Virus record (IMG/VR): IMGVR_UViG_3300034375_007237
Span: 1-39,698 of that record
From: a virus
Length of the DNA: 39,698 nt
Reading direction: 5' to 3' (one strand)
How positions within the stretch are numbered: the stretch's first letter is position 1; every line of letters starts with the position of its first letter. A model generated the notes under the pieces. The model was not told the DNA's origin, made no database searches, and saw nothing but the letters and a program-made list of their open reading frames with translations. The translations under genes and the position numbers were made by a program. Shown one piece after another: positions 19,604 to 27,249 of the stretch.

Positions 19604-22098
19604 TAAAAGAAAAACGATTCTAGGTTTACAGTTTTTTCGACATTCCAACCGATTGCATCCAAGATTGCCTTAAGTGGTTCTAAAAATGCTTTCTCAAATT
19701 GTAAGTCATAGTCAACGTACTTGTCAATTCCCAATTCCTTTGGAAATTCTTGAATGAAGGAAATGATATTTTCGTGAATGATATTTGGTTTTTTCAGATA
19801 GCAGAACTTAATTTTCTCACCATTCTGAATAAGAGAATACTTATTCGACAAATTTTTCTCTTTAATATAATGATTGAACAACAATGCACCACGAATATGA
19901 ATTGGTGTTCCTTTTACATAAATGTCTGACGAAGACTTGTACTTAACAACATCAGACGCTGAACGAGGGAATGAAATATCTTCTGGGGGAAGGTTTTTAA
20001 ATTCCTTACGACTCTTTTCGATAAAGTCAATTACATCATCTTCTGTTCCAGTCATAACCAGATTCAAAGCATTCTTAATCATCTTACGACATGGTGCAGG
20101 TGTAGATGATTTAACAGCTTCAATACCCATCATCTTCAGTTTGGGTTCCGAATATTGAACTCCTTCACTGTTCCAGACATTGAGAATGTATCGCTTCTTC
20201 GCAGTCCAAATACCACGATCAGCAATATTCTCACGCTTCATCTGCATCTTCTGATCATATGCCGATACATAGTCCGCAAGTTCCTGGTAAGATTGTTCAA
20301 TGAACGGTTCAAACTTATCTTGACAGATCTTATCAAGAATTTTGACGATTGACTCTTTATCGTCAGACTTAGAAGCAAAAAATTTATCAACAAGAGGTCC
20401 AAGATTAAGATAAATCGAATCAGTATCTGATGCGACAACATAATCGACATCTTCTGTTTGCAAAAGATTATTTAGATATTGATTCATCTTACCCTCAATC
20501 CAACGGATAGAGACTTGTCCAGAAAGAGTAATAGCCTCTGCATTTGCTAGTTTGTAATACCTGAAGTATTGATTGCCAATAGCACCATAAGCAGAGTTAA
20601 GAGAAATCTTTTTCGCCATTTGAATGTTGTTACAACGGGCGATTTCTTTTTCTAGTGCTTTAGTCGGAGTCTTCTCATACTGCTGTTTTGCTGCAAGCAT
20701 TTTCTTCTTGAAGATAACCCTATCGCCATACATCTTCTCCATCAATTCTGGAAGGAATCCACGGACATCTTTGCGGAACATTGCACCATTAGCACAGATT
20801 GCATTATCCTTATACAACACAAAACTAAGTTCCTCATTCAGAATCTTATCTACTGTCACCGTAGGGTGCCTTTCATCAAGAAGAGTTTCTGGAGAAATGT
20901 TGTATTGCATGATGAGGTGTGGGTATAGAGAGTTCAAGTCAAAGCTCACAACCCAATCATACTTGCCAGGAATAGGTTCTTTAACATATGCACCAGCATA
21001 CTTTTCATTCTTATCAGAACGAACTTTAGGAGGAATAACAATGTTTCTCTTCTTCAAGTAGTTGTAGATAATATTGTCCCACATTCTTACTTGATAGAAC
21101 ACGTCAACATAATTCACCTTGGCATCATAAGCCATGGTGAGAGCGAGTTCAATCAGTTTCATCTTGTCTTCTAGGCGATCGACAAGTTCCACGTCAACGA
21201 TGTTATATTCAATAAACTTTTGCCAACCTTGAGTATAGAAGTCCTTAAAGGTATCAAACTCAGAGTGATCGAGTTTCTTCTGTCCAAGTTCTACTTCAGC
21301 AATATAATCAAGACGATATGATTCTTGTGCTTTATAAGTAAACTTCTTATAAAGATTAAGATAGTCAAGTTGAGTCACACCACCAACATCAAAGGTTGTG
21401 TGTCTACGTCCTTTAACAAAGGCTTCACCCTCACTTACAAGTCCCCAAGGAGAGAAACGTTTCATCAGTTTCTCACCAAGAACCCTATTGAGTCTCTTGC
21501 AGATATAAGGAATATCATACATCTCAATGTTCCAACCAGTAATCACATCTGGAACATCAACCATCCAATAGTTAATGAAGTGATTGAGAAGTTCATACTC
21601 ACTTGGGCAGTGATGATAGGTTACATTACTCTGTTTATTATTAAAGGGTTTAACTCCCCAAGTAATAATCTTCTTTGTAGTGTAGTCCTGAATAGTAATG
21701 GCAAGGATTTCTTCTGAACAAGATTCAACATCAGGGAATCCTTGCTCAGAAGCAACCTCAATATCAAGAGTGACTAGTTTGATTTGACTAATATCAAACT
21801 TGATTTCATCTTCTGGATACTTCTCAGAAATATATTGATAGATGTACCTATCGTTTCCGTAAATGGCAAAGCCATCTACCTCATCATATTTCTTGTAGAA
21901 CTCCCGACAATCCCGAACAGTTCCAGGATTAACTTCTTCTACAGATTCACCATTTAGCGTTTTATACTTAGATTCTTTTTTTGTCTTTACATACAAAGTG
22001 GGAAAAAATTCATCACGATGTTCATACCTTTTCCCATTATCAACCCCCCGAACGAGGAACTGATTGCCAATCAATTGAACATTAGTGTAAAAACGCAT
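19603..22098 (-). CDS. 43: DNA polymerase, family B (T4 gp43-like)
   Basis: The 831-residue replicative polymerase with proofreading has an N-terminal domain, then 3'-5' exonuclease with ExoI LDIEVASEQG (D112, E114), ExoII around GWNIEMYDIPY (189-199), and palm motifs A SFDLNSLYPHL (D387), B KKISLNSAYGAIGNQ (496-510), and C DTDS (558-561), followed by AKKRY in the thumb side. The order and length fit T4 gp43. The C terminus (SLESFFF) probably contains the clamp-binding peptide. It is preceded by two LSm-like genes and followed by a small gene and uvsX. Confidence 0.97.
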   Translation of the reverse strand: MRFYTNVQLIGNQFLVRGVDNGKRYEHRDEFFPTLYVKTKKESKYKTLNGESVEEVNPGTVRDCREFYKKYDEVDGFAIYGNDRYIYQYISEKYPEDEIKFDISQIKLVTLDIEVASEQGFPDVESCSEEILAITIQDYTTKKIITWGVKPFNNKQSNVTYHHCPSEYELLNHFINYWMVDVPDVITGWNIEMYDIPYICKRLNRVLGEKLMKRFSPWGLVSEGEAFVKGRRHTTFDVGGVTQLDYLNLYKKFTYKAQESYRLDYIAEVELGQKKLDHSEFDTFKDFYTQGWQKFIEYNIVDVELVDRLEDKMKLIELALTMAYDAKVNYVDVFYQVRMWDNIIYNYLKKRNIVIPPKVRSDKNEKYAGAYVKEPIPGKYDWVVSFDLNSLYPHLIMQYNISPETLLDERHPTVTVDKILNEELSFVLYKDNAICANGAMFRKDVRGFLPELMEKMYGDRVIFKKKMLAAKQQYEKTPTKALEKEIARCNNIQMAKKISLNSAYGAIGNQYFRYYKLANAEAITLSGQVSIRWIEGKMNQYLNNLLQTEDVDYVVASDTDSIYLNLGPLVDKFFASKSDDKESIVKILDKICQDKFEPFIEQSYQELADYVSAYDQKMQMKRENIADRGIWTAKKRYILNVWNSEGVQYSEPKLKMMGIEAVKSSTPAPCRKMIKNALNLVMTGTEDDVIDFIEKSRKEFKNLPPEDISFPRSASDVVKYKSSSDIYVKGTPIHIRGALLFNHYIKEKNLSNKYSLIQNGEKIKFCYLKKPNIIHENIISFIQEFPKELGIDKYVDYDLQFEKAFLEPLKAILDAIGWNVEKTVNLESFFF

Positions 22099-22355
22099 TA
22101 CTTAATCAAGTCCTGATATTTTTCAAGTAGGGTGGGCATAGGATCTGCAAGAGTTATAATCTTGTCAGAGCTCATCATAAATGTATCTTGCTTTGTGTAT
22201 TCTAGCAAGAATGGTTCCAGGGTGCTTCTATCTTTAATTACAAAAGGATTTATCAGTTTACAATCAGGTTCTCCAATATCAGCACCAACTTCTTCAATCT
22301 GACTGATTAGAATCTGATTGTTCGTCAGAACCAGAACTTTGATTATCTTGTCCAT
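22098..22355 (-). CDS. LSm-like small protein, 85 aa
   Basis: The pattern of an initial strand (KVLVLTNNQILISQIEEV), a central Asn-Pro motif (KLINPFVIKD) and a final strand followed by PTLLEKYQ aligns with the next protein upstream and with the 131-residue protein at 37171. These look like divergent members of one Sm/LSm-like barrel family, which is frequent in T4-like cyanophages without known function. It overlaps the upstream paralogue by 62 bases, with GAGG 12 bases before the start. RNA binding is inference from fold. Confidence 0.55.
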   Translation of the reverse strand: MDKIIKVLVLTNNQILISQIEEVGADIGEPDCKLINPFVIKDRSTLEPFLLEYTKQDTFMMSSDKIITLADPMPTLLEKYQDLIK

Positions 22356-22680
22356 ACGTTAAAACATCCTCAATGTACATTTGTTTTAGTTTTTCTTTTG
22401 GTTCAACCATAGTTACCAACCAATCGGCAGGAACGGGAATGGTTTTATCTGAAGTGAGTGGCATCCATGGAAACAAAGATACCTTAAATGAAGATTTTTG
22501 CTCTGCTTCAACTTCTTCAGTCAAAACCTGAGAATCTCTGAGTTTAACAATACATGGTTTGTGAAGGAAATATCCAACTACTCTTTTATCTTCACCCTCA
22601 CCAGAAGCCATTTCTGCAACATCGGCAATAATGTCTTCACCAGATTTCAGTAATACAAGTTTGATTGTCATAGAATACAT
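22294..22680 (-). CDS. LSm-like small protein, 128 aa
   Basis: The protein opens with strand KLVLLKSGEDIIADVAEM, contains HKPCIVKL and a Phe-Pro-Trp (SLFPWMPLTSDK) motif, then VTMVEPKEKLKQMYIEDVLT, and ends with a Ser/Asp/Gln tail (SSGSDEQSDSNQSD). Strand order and the [KS]-[GN]-[EQ] turn after the first strand resemble Sm/LSm folds. Two starts are possible (22680 and 22671). GGAGG is 3 bases before the first and 12 before the second. It begins the polymerase transcript after the hsp20 terminator. Paralogues lie at 22098 and 37171. Confidence 0.6.
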   Translation of the reverse strand: MYSMTIKLVLLKSGEDIIADVAEMASGEGEDKRVVGYFLHKPCIVKLRDSQVLTEEVEAEQKSSFKVSLFPWMPLTSDKTIPVPADWLVTMVEPKEKLKQMYIEDVLTYGQDNQSSGSDEQSDSNQSD

Positions 22681-22702
22681 TAACCTCCATTTATTCTACC
22701 AA

Positions 22703-22744
22703 TAAAAAAGAGGGGCGTCAACTGGATTTTGCCAGTTGCCCCTC
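22703..22744 (-). terminator. Rho-independent terminator after hsp20
   Basis: On the minus strand GAGGGG/CCCCTC and CAACTGG/CCAGTTG form two stacked helices with a short bulge and a CAAAAT loop, followed by TTTTTTATT. It separates hsp20 from the polymerase operon. Confidence 0.85.
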
Positions 22745-22775
22745 GTGGCATAGCGCCGACGATATTCGTTATTAT

Positions 22776-23207
22776 TTAGAGATAATCCTTACGGGCATGA
22801 TGCTCTGGAACTATTTTTCCGAGGACGATTCTGAGGAGTCCGTCTTCGAAGGTGACTTCCCGTACTTCTGTGTCGTCGGATAAAGTCCACGCTCGTTGAA
22901 AACTTCTTTGAGCCAATCCCTTGTGGACAAACGTCTTTTCGGATTCGGTGTCCTCCCGTTGCCCCTCGACAAAAAGTTTTCCATACTCCGTGAAGACATT
23001 GACCTCTCCTTTCTTAAATCCTGCTAGTGCAATCTCTAAATGAGATTCTACATTATTTACCTGAATTAGATTATAAGGTGGGTAATTCTTTGTAGTTTCG
23101 TGAAGATTAAATAGACGATCGAAGTATTCGTCCATACCAATGCTGTTGCGGGTAATCTTATCCATCAGGTTATTAAGATCCGCAGCAGTATAACGCTGAA
23201 TGTTCAT
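22776..23207 (-). CDS. hsp20: Small heat-shock protein Hsp20
   Basis: Cyanomyoviruses nearly always carry this alpha-crystallin-type chaperone, which holds unfolding proteins. The 143-residue protein has the N-terminal dimer part with YPPYNLIQ (43-50), then the crystallin domain with FERAWTL-like RSFQRAWTLSDDTEV, and EDGLLRIVL, where the L-x-I pair lies before a short C-terminal extension. TAAGGAG stands about 10 bases before the start. A sigma70-like -10 box lies upstream and terminators flank both sides, so it can be a one-gene transcript. Confidence 0.94.
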   Translation of the reverse strand: MNIQRYTAADLNNLMDKITRNSIGMDEYFDRLFNLHETTKNYPPYNLIQVNNVESHLEIALAGFKKGEVNVFTEYGKLFVEGQREDTESEKTFVHKGLAQRSFQRAWTLSDDTEVREVTFEDGLLRIVLGKIVPEHHARKDYL

Positions 23208-23268
23208 TATGGTAGCTCCTTAAAAAAGCGAGTTTGTGTTGTGTGGATCCTTTCGGCATCCACTACTA

Positions 23269-23274
23269 ATTATA
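23269..23274 (-). promoter_or_regulatory. Sigma70-like -10 element for hsp20
   Basis: TATAAT on the minus strand, preceded by TTG, 62 bases before hsp20 and just after the terminator behind regA. No convincing -35 is seen at 16-18 bases, because that space is the terminator stem. Confidence 0.4.
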
Positions 23275-23283
23275 CAAGAAGAC

Positions 23284-23310
23284 AAAAAAAGACGGGTAGT
23301 GAAACCCGTC
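23284..23310 (-). terminator. Rho-independent terminator behind regA
   Basis: GACGGGT-TTCACT-ACCCGTC with a 7-bp stem is followed by seven T residues on the minus strand. It closes the gp45-gp44-gp62-regA transcript. Confidence 0.85.
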
Positions 23311-23358
23311 ATTTTGTAGCGTATATTCCGTATGTAGCGTGTCGCGCACGAAAGGCGA
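23284..23358 (-). ncRNA. Candidate small RNA between a late promoter and a terminator
   Basis: A CATAAATA late motif at 23364-23371 is followed, about 50 bases later, by the perfect terminator at 23284-23310, with no sizeable reading frame between them. The predicted transcript of about 75 bases has a GTCGC/GCGAC hairpin near its 5' end, two copies of ACGCTACA, and the terminator stem. It could instead be an attenuated leader of hsp20. Confidence 0.3.
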
Positions 23359-23363
23359 CTTAC

Positions 23364-23371
23364 TATTTATG
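23364..23371 (-). promoter_or_regulatory. Late promoter motif (CATAAATA) over the regA stop
   Basis: CATAAATA on the minus strand overlaps the last codons of regA. It could drive hsp20 late, or a short RNA ending at the terminator. Confidence 0.4.
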
Positions 23372-23807
23372 CTTCTTGCTCTTGAGTTTTACCCTTCTTA
23401 CCAATGTTATACTTCTGCTCAAGAATCCAATCGCCCTTATCCTTATAAGCAAGAACCTTGATTTGATTCAGAGGAGCAATATCAACAACACTATCCTCTT
23501 TGACAATCGTAATCAATCCCCAGTCTGCAAGCAAACGTGCAATGCGATTACGACGCTGAACATCATTCACTGTGAGGTTAGCGTGTTTGCCATCAAGTGC
23601 AAACAGTTCCTTAAAGTGAACAATAAAATATCTACCCTGTTTATGCAGGATATGGCATGATTGATAGAGTTTCTTCTCTTTGCGTGATGCAACTCCGATG
23701 CGGGTTAAAGTCTCACGGACTTTAAGGAAGTCATCAGGTTCATTAAGAATTACCTCCACCATCTGGTCTTGAGACCACTGTACTGTAGGTTCTACCGTAG
23801 TAGTCAT
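23367..23807 (-). CDS. regA: RegA translational repressor
   Basis: RegA binds early mRNA initiation regions and represses their translation. The core of this 146-residue protein follows T4 RegA almost word for word: DDFLKVRETLTRIGVASRKE, KLYQSCHILHKQGRYFIVHF, and LLADWGLITIV. An N-terminal extension of about 14 residues (MTTTVEPTVQWSQD) precedes the T4 start position. The start overlaps gp62 as ATGA. Gene order 45-44-62-regA matches T4, but hsp20 and two LSm-like genes separate it from gp43. Confidence 0.96.
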   Translation of the reverse strand: MTTTVEPTVQWSQDQMVEVILNEPDDFLKVRETLTRIGVASRKEKKLYQSCHILHKQGRYFIVHFKELFALDGKHANLTVNDVQRRNRIARLLADWGLITIVKEDSVVDIAPLNQIKVLAYKDKGDWILEQKYNIGKKGKTQEQEA

Positions 23808-24172
23808 TTTGTTCCTCCAATGTCAAGTCGTTGTTTAATAAAAGTGATTTGTTCGTTTGTCAGGATTTTCAGTGCTTGGGATGCTTTTTCATTACTATAA
23901 CCATAGTATTGTTTTACACATTCTAAGTCGGTGACTTTATCCTTACGGAGCCAAGGAGAGAATCTCTTCTTTTTCCTGAGACTATTTAGATAAAATGAAT
24001 ATTGCATATCTTTTTCTAGGAAATGATACTTATTCATTTCATTTGCAAACAAAACACAATCAAGATGTCCAGAGAGACAACGATTGATAATATATGGAGG
24101 ATAGGATTTGATATCCTCTGACAAATCTTCTTTTGTAAAGTTAATTGAGTTCAGCCAATCTTTGAGTTCCAT
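23804..24172 (-). CDS. 62: Clamp loader small subunit (T4 gp62-like)
   Basis: gp62 joins four gp44 subunits in the complex that loads sliding clamp gp45. The 122-residue protein has the gp62 pattern of YPPYIINRCLSGHLDCVLFA and a C-terminal helical part with RFSPWLRKDK and a Tyr-rich segment. It is shorter than T4 gp62 (187 residues), as in other cyanophages. It is coupled by TAATG to the DruA-like gene upstream and by ATGA to regA downstream. Confidence 0.9.
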   Translation of the reverse strand: MELKDWLNSINFTKEDLSEDIKSYPPYIINRCLSGHLDCVLFANEMNKYHFLEKDMQYSFYLNSLRKKKRFSPWLRKDKVTDLECVKQYYGYSNEKASQALKILTNEQITFIKQRLDIGGTK

Positions 24173-25296
24173 TATCTAATAATCTGAATGTCGTCATCTT
24201 CTGTCCAGAGTTCAACCTTATCTCTGAACCTACCTTCCTCTTTGAGTTTCTCATATCTCTTCGTTGCTTTCTTTTTCCACCAAGAGATAATATTATCAAG
24301 ATAAAACTTATCCCAGTTCTGTCCACGAATAAGTTCTTCTTGCTCACCATTGATTACTTCGCGGATATTTGAGTATCCGTAGTCGGAAATATAAAATCTC
24401 TTCTTTTGAGTAATACTAAATGCAGAAGCAAGTGTTGTATTGAACAACTCAAGTTTCTCCTTATCCTGAAGAGAGTTGCGGATAATAGAAATCATCTTTG
24501 TCTGACGCTTCATCTTCTTAGAGGAAGCACTGTTGTCAGTCAAAGGAGTGTTGTTGTTCAGATAGGTGAAATGATCATGCAGTTTATGAAACACATCATC
24601 ATGAAGAAGCGGTAGAAACTTACTCTCAGTCAGTCCCTTGTATCTCATGAATGGTTTGAGTCCGTCATACTGAGAGGCATCAGTTACAGAACCATAAAGA
24701 GACGTTGTTTCAAATAGTCCAATGTCCTTCTCAAACTCCTCATTAAGGCGCTCTCTGGCATAGTGAGAGCAGCACAGAAGGGCAAGGAGTTTACCGCCCA
24801 GGTAATTGTAGCCAAAGGGTTGTGCAGGCACGATTACGAACCCCATAGCAGCATGACGATTGAAGATACTCAAGTCAGGACACTTACCCAACCAAAGATT
24901 CCTAGGTTTGGAATTAATCGTTGGAGAACCGAAACGAATGAATCCAAGAATCTTTTTAGTATTCTTCTCAAAGATAACCCACTTCAGTTCTCTACCAGGA
25001 ACATTCTGCTCATTATTATGAGAAGAAACTGCAGCAAGAAGTTCAGTAAAATACTCCTGAGATACTTGAAGAGAACCACCTTTAACTTTTCCACCAACAC
25101 GGACAATTTCAAAGTCCATGTCTTCTGGATGAATGTCTTCATTGAAGAACTCATCCTTAAGAGAAAAGATTCGGCTAGTTCCAGACACTACGTTCATTTT
25201 GACAAAACGCATGTAGTCTTCAATATTTCCCATATGGGAAAAGTATTTGATAAATTCATCTGCTGCCCATACAGCAGTCTCTTCAGAAACTATCAT
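24172..25296 (-). CDS. DruA/DUF4338-like protein of unknown function
   Basis: This 374-residue protein is regularly found between gp44 and gp62 in cyanomyoviruses, usually as hypothetical. Its middle resembles the DUF4338 domain of Druantia protein DruA: LKWVIFEKNTKKILGFIRFG (104-123), NLWLGKCPDLSIFNRHAAMG (133-152), IVPAQPFGYNYLGGKLLALL (155-174), LFETTSLYG (194-202), then YDGLKPFMRYKGLT. These match the order G(F/L)IGF, WIGW, ILP...NLASHVL, LLETFVD and GT-Y in DruA-type sequences. The C-terminal third is basic and Trp-rich. ATGA and TAATG overlaps tie it to the clamp-loader genes. The relation is inferred by eye. Confidence 0.6.
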   Translation of the reverse strand: MIVSEETAVWAADEFIKYFSHMGNIEDYMRFVKMNVVSGTSRIFSLKDEFFNEDIHPEDMDFEIVRVGGKVKGGSLQVSQEYFTELLAAVSSHNNEQNVPGRELKWVIFEKNTKKILGFIRFGSPTINSKPRNLWLGKCPDLSIFNRHAAMGFVIVPAQPFGYNYLGGKLLALLCCSHYARERLNEEFEKDIGLFETTSLYGSVTDASQYDGLKPFMRYKGLTESKFLPLLHDDVFHKLHDHFTYLNNNTPLTDNSASSKKMKRQTKMISIIRNSLQDKEKLELFNTTLASAFSITQKKRFYISDYGYSNIREVINGEQEELIRGQNWDKFYLDNIISWWKKKATKRYEKLKEEGRFRDKVELWTEDDDIQIIR

Positions 25297-25442
25297 TCAC
25301 ACACAACATGAATAGCGGTTGATTTAGTTGCTTCTGCCATCTGACGATAGCCCGTTCCAACGTAGATTTGTCCTGCTACAACAGTAACAGTACAAATACC
25401 CCAGAACACATAATACCAATGAGACTTAATTTGTTTAATCAT
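25293..25442 (-). CDS. Small membrane protein inside the clamp-loader operon, 49 aa
   Basis: The ATG at 25442 overlaps the gp44 stop (ATGA) and the TGA at 25293-25295 overlaps the start of the DruA-like gene (ATGA). The protein (MIKQIKSHWYYVFWGICTVT) has a short basic N terminus, one membrane helix (about 9-30) and a polar tail ending STAIHVVCE. The exact coupling on both sides makes it a real gene. N-in/C-out is likely from the positive-inside rule. No family is recognised beyond cyanophage conservation. Confidence 0.7.
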   Translation of the reverse strand: MIKQIKSHWYYVFWGICTVTVVAGQIYVGTGYRQMAEATKSTAIHVVCE

Positions 25443-26386
25443 TTGAATTCACACTCCACCATAATTTCAGTTAAAGCCGCTAGAAGATTGATTTCTTGAT
25501 CGGCAACAAATGCGATCTGATACTGATACTTAGCAATAATAAGCACAGCAGCAGGAATGCTAGGGTTTTCAAGGGATGTAGTAAGAGCATCGTAAATGCG
25601 ACGCAATAGTACACCAGAATCATTGTCCAGGTTATTGACAACCCATTTACGAACTTCAGCAAAGTTCTTTTCCTTAAGGTTCTTAACCAAGTCATTTACT
25701 TTTACATCACTAAAAGTTGCAAGAATGCCCGTATTGATTTCTCCTCCCGACGAATAGCGTTGGCACTCATTAAGGACTCGTCGCCAATCGGGGAAATGTT
25801 TGTTAATAAGTTCAAGGAGGACTTTTGTGTCATACTTGACACCCTCTGCCTGTAGAATTTCCTGAAGGCGTCCATAAAAACCTGCAGCCAACTGCGCCTT
25901 CTCTTTCCCTTTGATTGAGAAGTCAACGACGGCACATCGGGAGTGAAGAGGTTCAATGATTTTGTTCTTGTAGTTGCAGGTGAAGACGAATCTGCAGTTG
26001 CCACTAAATTCCTCAGTAAACGCACGTAGGAGGAGTTGTACGTCGTTTGTTGTGTTATCTGCCTCATCAATGATGATGACTTTGTGTTTAGCAGTTGACG
26101 AAAGCGATACGGTCGAAGCGAAGTTCTTCGCATTGTTTCGGACAGTATCAAGGAATCTACCTTCGTCGGATCCATTGATGACATATACATCTACTCCAAG
26201 TTCATTACACAGTGCTTTTGCTACGGTTGTCTTTCCACACCCAGCAGGCCCTGCAAGGAGCAGATTAGGAACTTCCCCCTTATCTAGGAAGTCTTTAAAA
26301 GTTTTCTTTGTTGCATCGGGAAGAATGCAATCTTCAATAGTTTTGGGTCGATACTTCTCAACCCAAAGAAATTCATCACGACTCAT
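25439..26386 (-). CDS. 44: Clamp loader ATPase (T4 gp44-like)
   Basis: An AAA+ ATPase that with gp62 opens and loads the gp45 clamp. The 315-residue protein starts MSRDEFLWVEKYRP, with Walker A GPAGCGKT (46-53), Walker B KVIIIDEADN (101-110), and the SRC box (148-150) carrying the arginine finger in trans. The C-terminal collar helices follow. The length matches T4 gp44 (319). It begins 3 bases after the stop of the PF03013-like gene, and its stop is coupled to the small membrane gene. Confidence 0.97.
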   Translation of the reverse strand: MSRDEFLWVEKYRPKTIEDCILPDATKKTFKDFLDKGEVPNLLLAGPAGCGKTTVAKALCNELGVDVYVINGSDEGRFLDTVRNNAKNFASTVSLSSTAKHKVIIIDEADNTTNDVQLLLRAFTEEFSGNCRFVFTCNYKNKIIEPLHSRCAVVDFSIKGKEKAQLAAGFYGRLQEILQAEGVKYDTKVLLELINKHFPDWRRVLNECQRYSSGGEINTGILATFSDVKVNDLVKNLKEKNFAEVRKWVVNNLDNDSGVLLRRIYDALTTSLENPSIPAAVLIIAKYQYQIAFVADQEINLLAALTEIMVECEFK

Positions 26387-26389
26387 AAT

Positions 26390-26917
26390 TTATACCCAAT
26401 CAGGTTTACGCTGTGGCATACGAATATAATTATCGCACACCCATGGTTTAGAAGCAATATACATTTTGTAAGCAGTGAATGTATCAATGCTGTCATCATA
26501 TTTGAATTCGTCAGGCATAGCTCTGGCGAATGGTGTTGTCTCTTTTCCGCTGCGTCCTTGAGGATCAGCATACGGAAAGATTTCTCTTGCTGCAATCAGA
26601 GTTTTGAAACAAGTGTGATGTTTACCATAACGGAGTTTGTATTCATCACACAATGCAATACCGTGCTGAATAAGCCATTGCCAGTTGTTAACAAACTCCG
26701 ATGCCCATTTGGTGCAGGGGTGATTACGAAAAGCACCCTTCTCAGTGGCATAGGGAGTACCGTCTGCCTTAGGAAGAGTGCCGAATCCATGTCCCCATTT
26801 GTCTGATGCTACGATAGCAAGCATCTGACAGGTTTCTAAAGGCATCTTGACAATATGCTTGTCAGGAAGAACTCTTGCAGAAGTCCAGGGATTAGGAGAT
26901 GTTACGAAAATGTTCAT
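26390..26917 (-). CDS. PF03013-like conserved phage protein (pyrimidine-dimer glycosylase family name)
   Basis: The 175-residue protein has the pattern of a widespread phage family: MNIFVTSPNPWTSARVLPDK, then HIVKMPLETCQML, FRNHPCTKWASEFVNNWQWL, CDEYKLRYGKHHTC, FARAMPDEFK and a terminal YIRMPQRKPDWV. Members are often labelled pyrimidine dimer DNA glycosylase, though they do not closely resemble T4 DenV and activity is not shown here. His, Cys and Glu in the first 35 residues are conserved in my recollection and may be catalytic. It is coupled by ATGA to speD upstream. Confidence 0.6.
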   Translation of the reverse strand: MNIFVTSPNPWTSARVLPDKHIVKMPLETCQMLAIVASDKWGHGFGTLPKADGTPYATEKGAFRNHPCTKWASEFVNNWQWLIQHGIALCDEYKLRYGKHHTCFKTLIAAREIFPYADPQGRSGKETTPFARAMPDEFKYDDSIDTFTAYKMYIASKPWVCDNYIRMPQRKPDWV

Positions 26918-27249
26918 TCTAAAGGGCGAATAAATTCATTCATAATGATGTCGGTTGATTCCAACATCTTTTGCATATATTCTACACCCTTTTCTGGTGT
27001 AGTGTGATCGCCACAGGTAAAAGCGTCACATACTGCCATACTTTTCTCTGGCCAAGTATGAATGCTGATGTGAGACTCAGCAAGCATAGCGATACCAGTG
27101 AAACCCTGTGGTTCAAACTTGTAAACAGACAGGTTAAGGAGGGTTGAATTACATTCTTTTGCTGCATTATACAACATTTTTCTCATGTAATTTTCATCCT
27201 CCATCAACTCAACATTGCAACCTTTCAATGTAAAGAGGATATGTCTCAT
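26914..27249 (-). CDS. speD: S-adenosylmethionine decarboxylase proenzyme SpeD
   Basis: SpeD decarboxylates S-adenosylmethionine for polyamine synthesis, and is a known cyanophage auxiliary gene. In this 111-residue prokaryotic class 1B form, self-cleavage makes the pyruvoyl group from Ser59 in LAESHISIHTWPE, with H64 and C79 (TCGDHTTPE) in the active site. The N-terminal Met of MRHILFTLKGC is ATG 27249, overlapping the gp45 stop as TGATG; a TTG precedes it. It sits between sliding clamp and clamp loader genes. Confidence 0.93.
   Translation of the reverse strand: MRHILFTLKGCNVELMEDENYMRKMLYNAAKECNSTLLNLSVYKFEPQGFTGIAMLAESHISIHTWPEKSMAVCDAFTCGDHTTPEKGVEYMQKMLESTDIIMNEFIRPLE

Noticed and set aside
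26390-26400. TATAAATT just before gp44
   Set aside because: It differs from the late consensus at the last base, overlaps the stop codon of the upstream gene, and leaves under 10 bases before the gp44 start.
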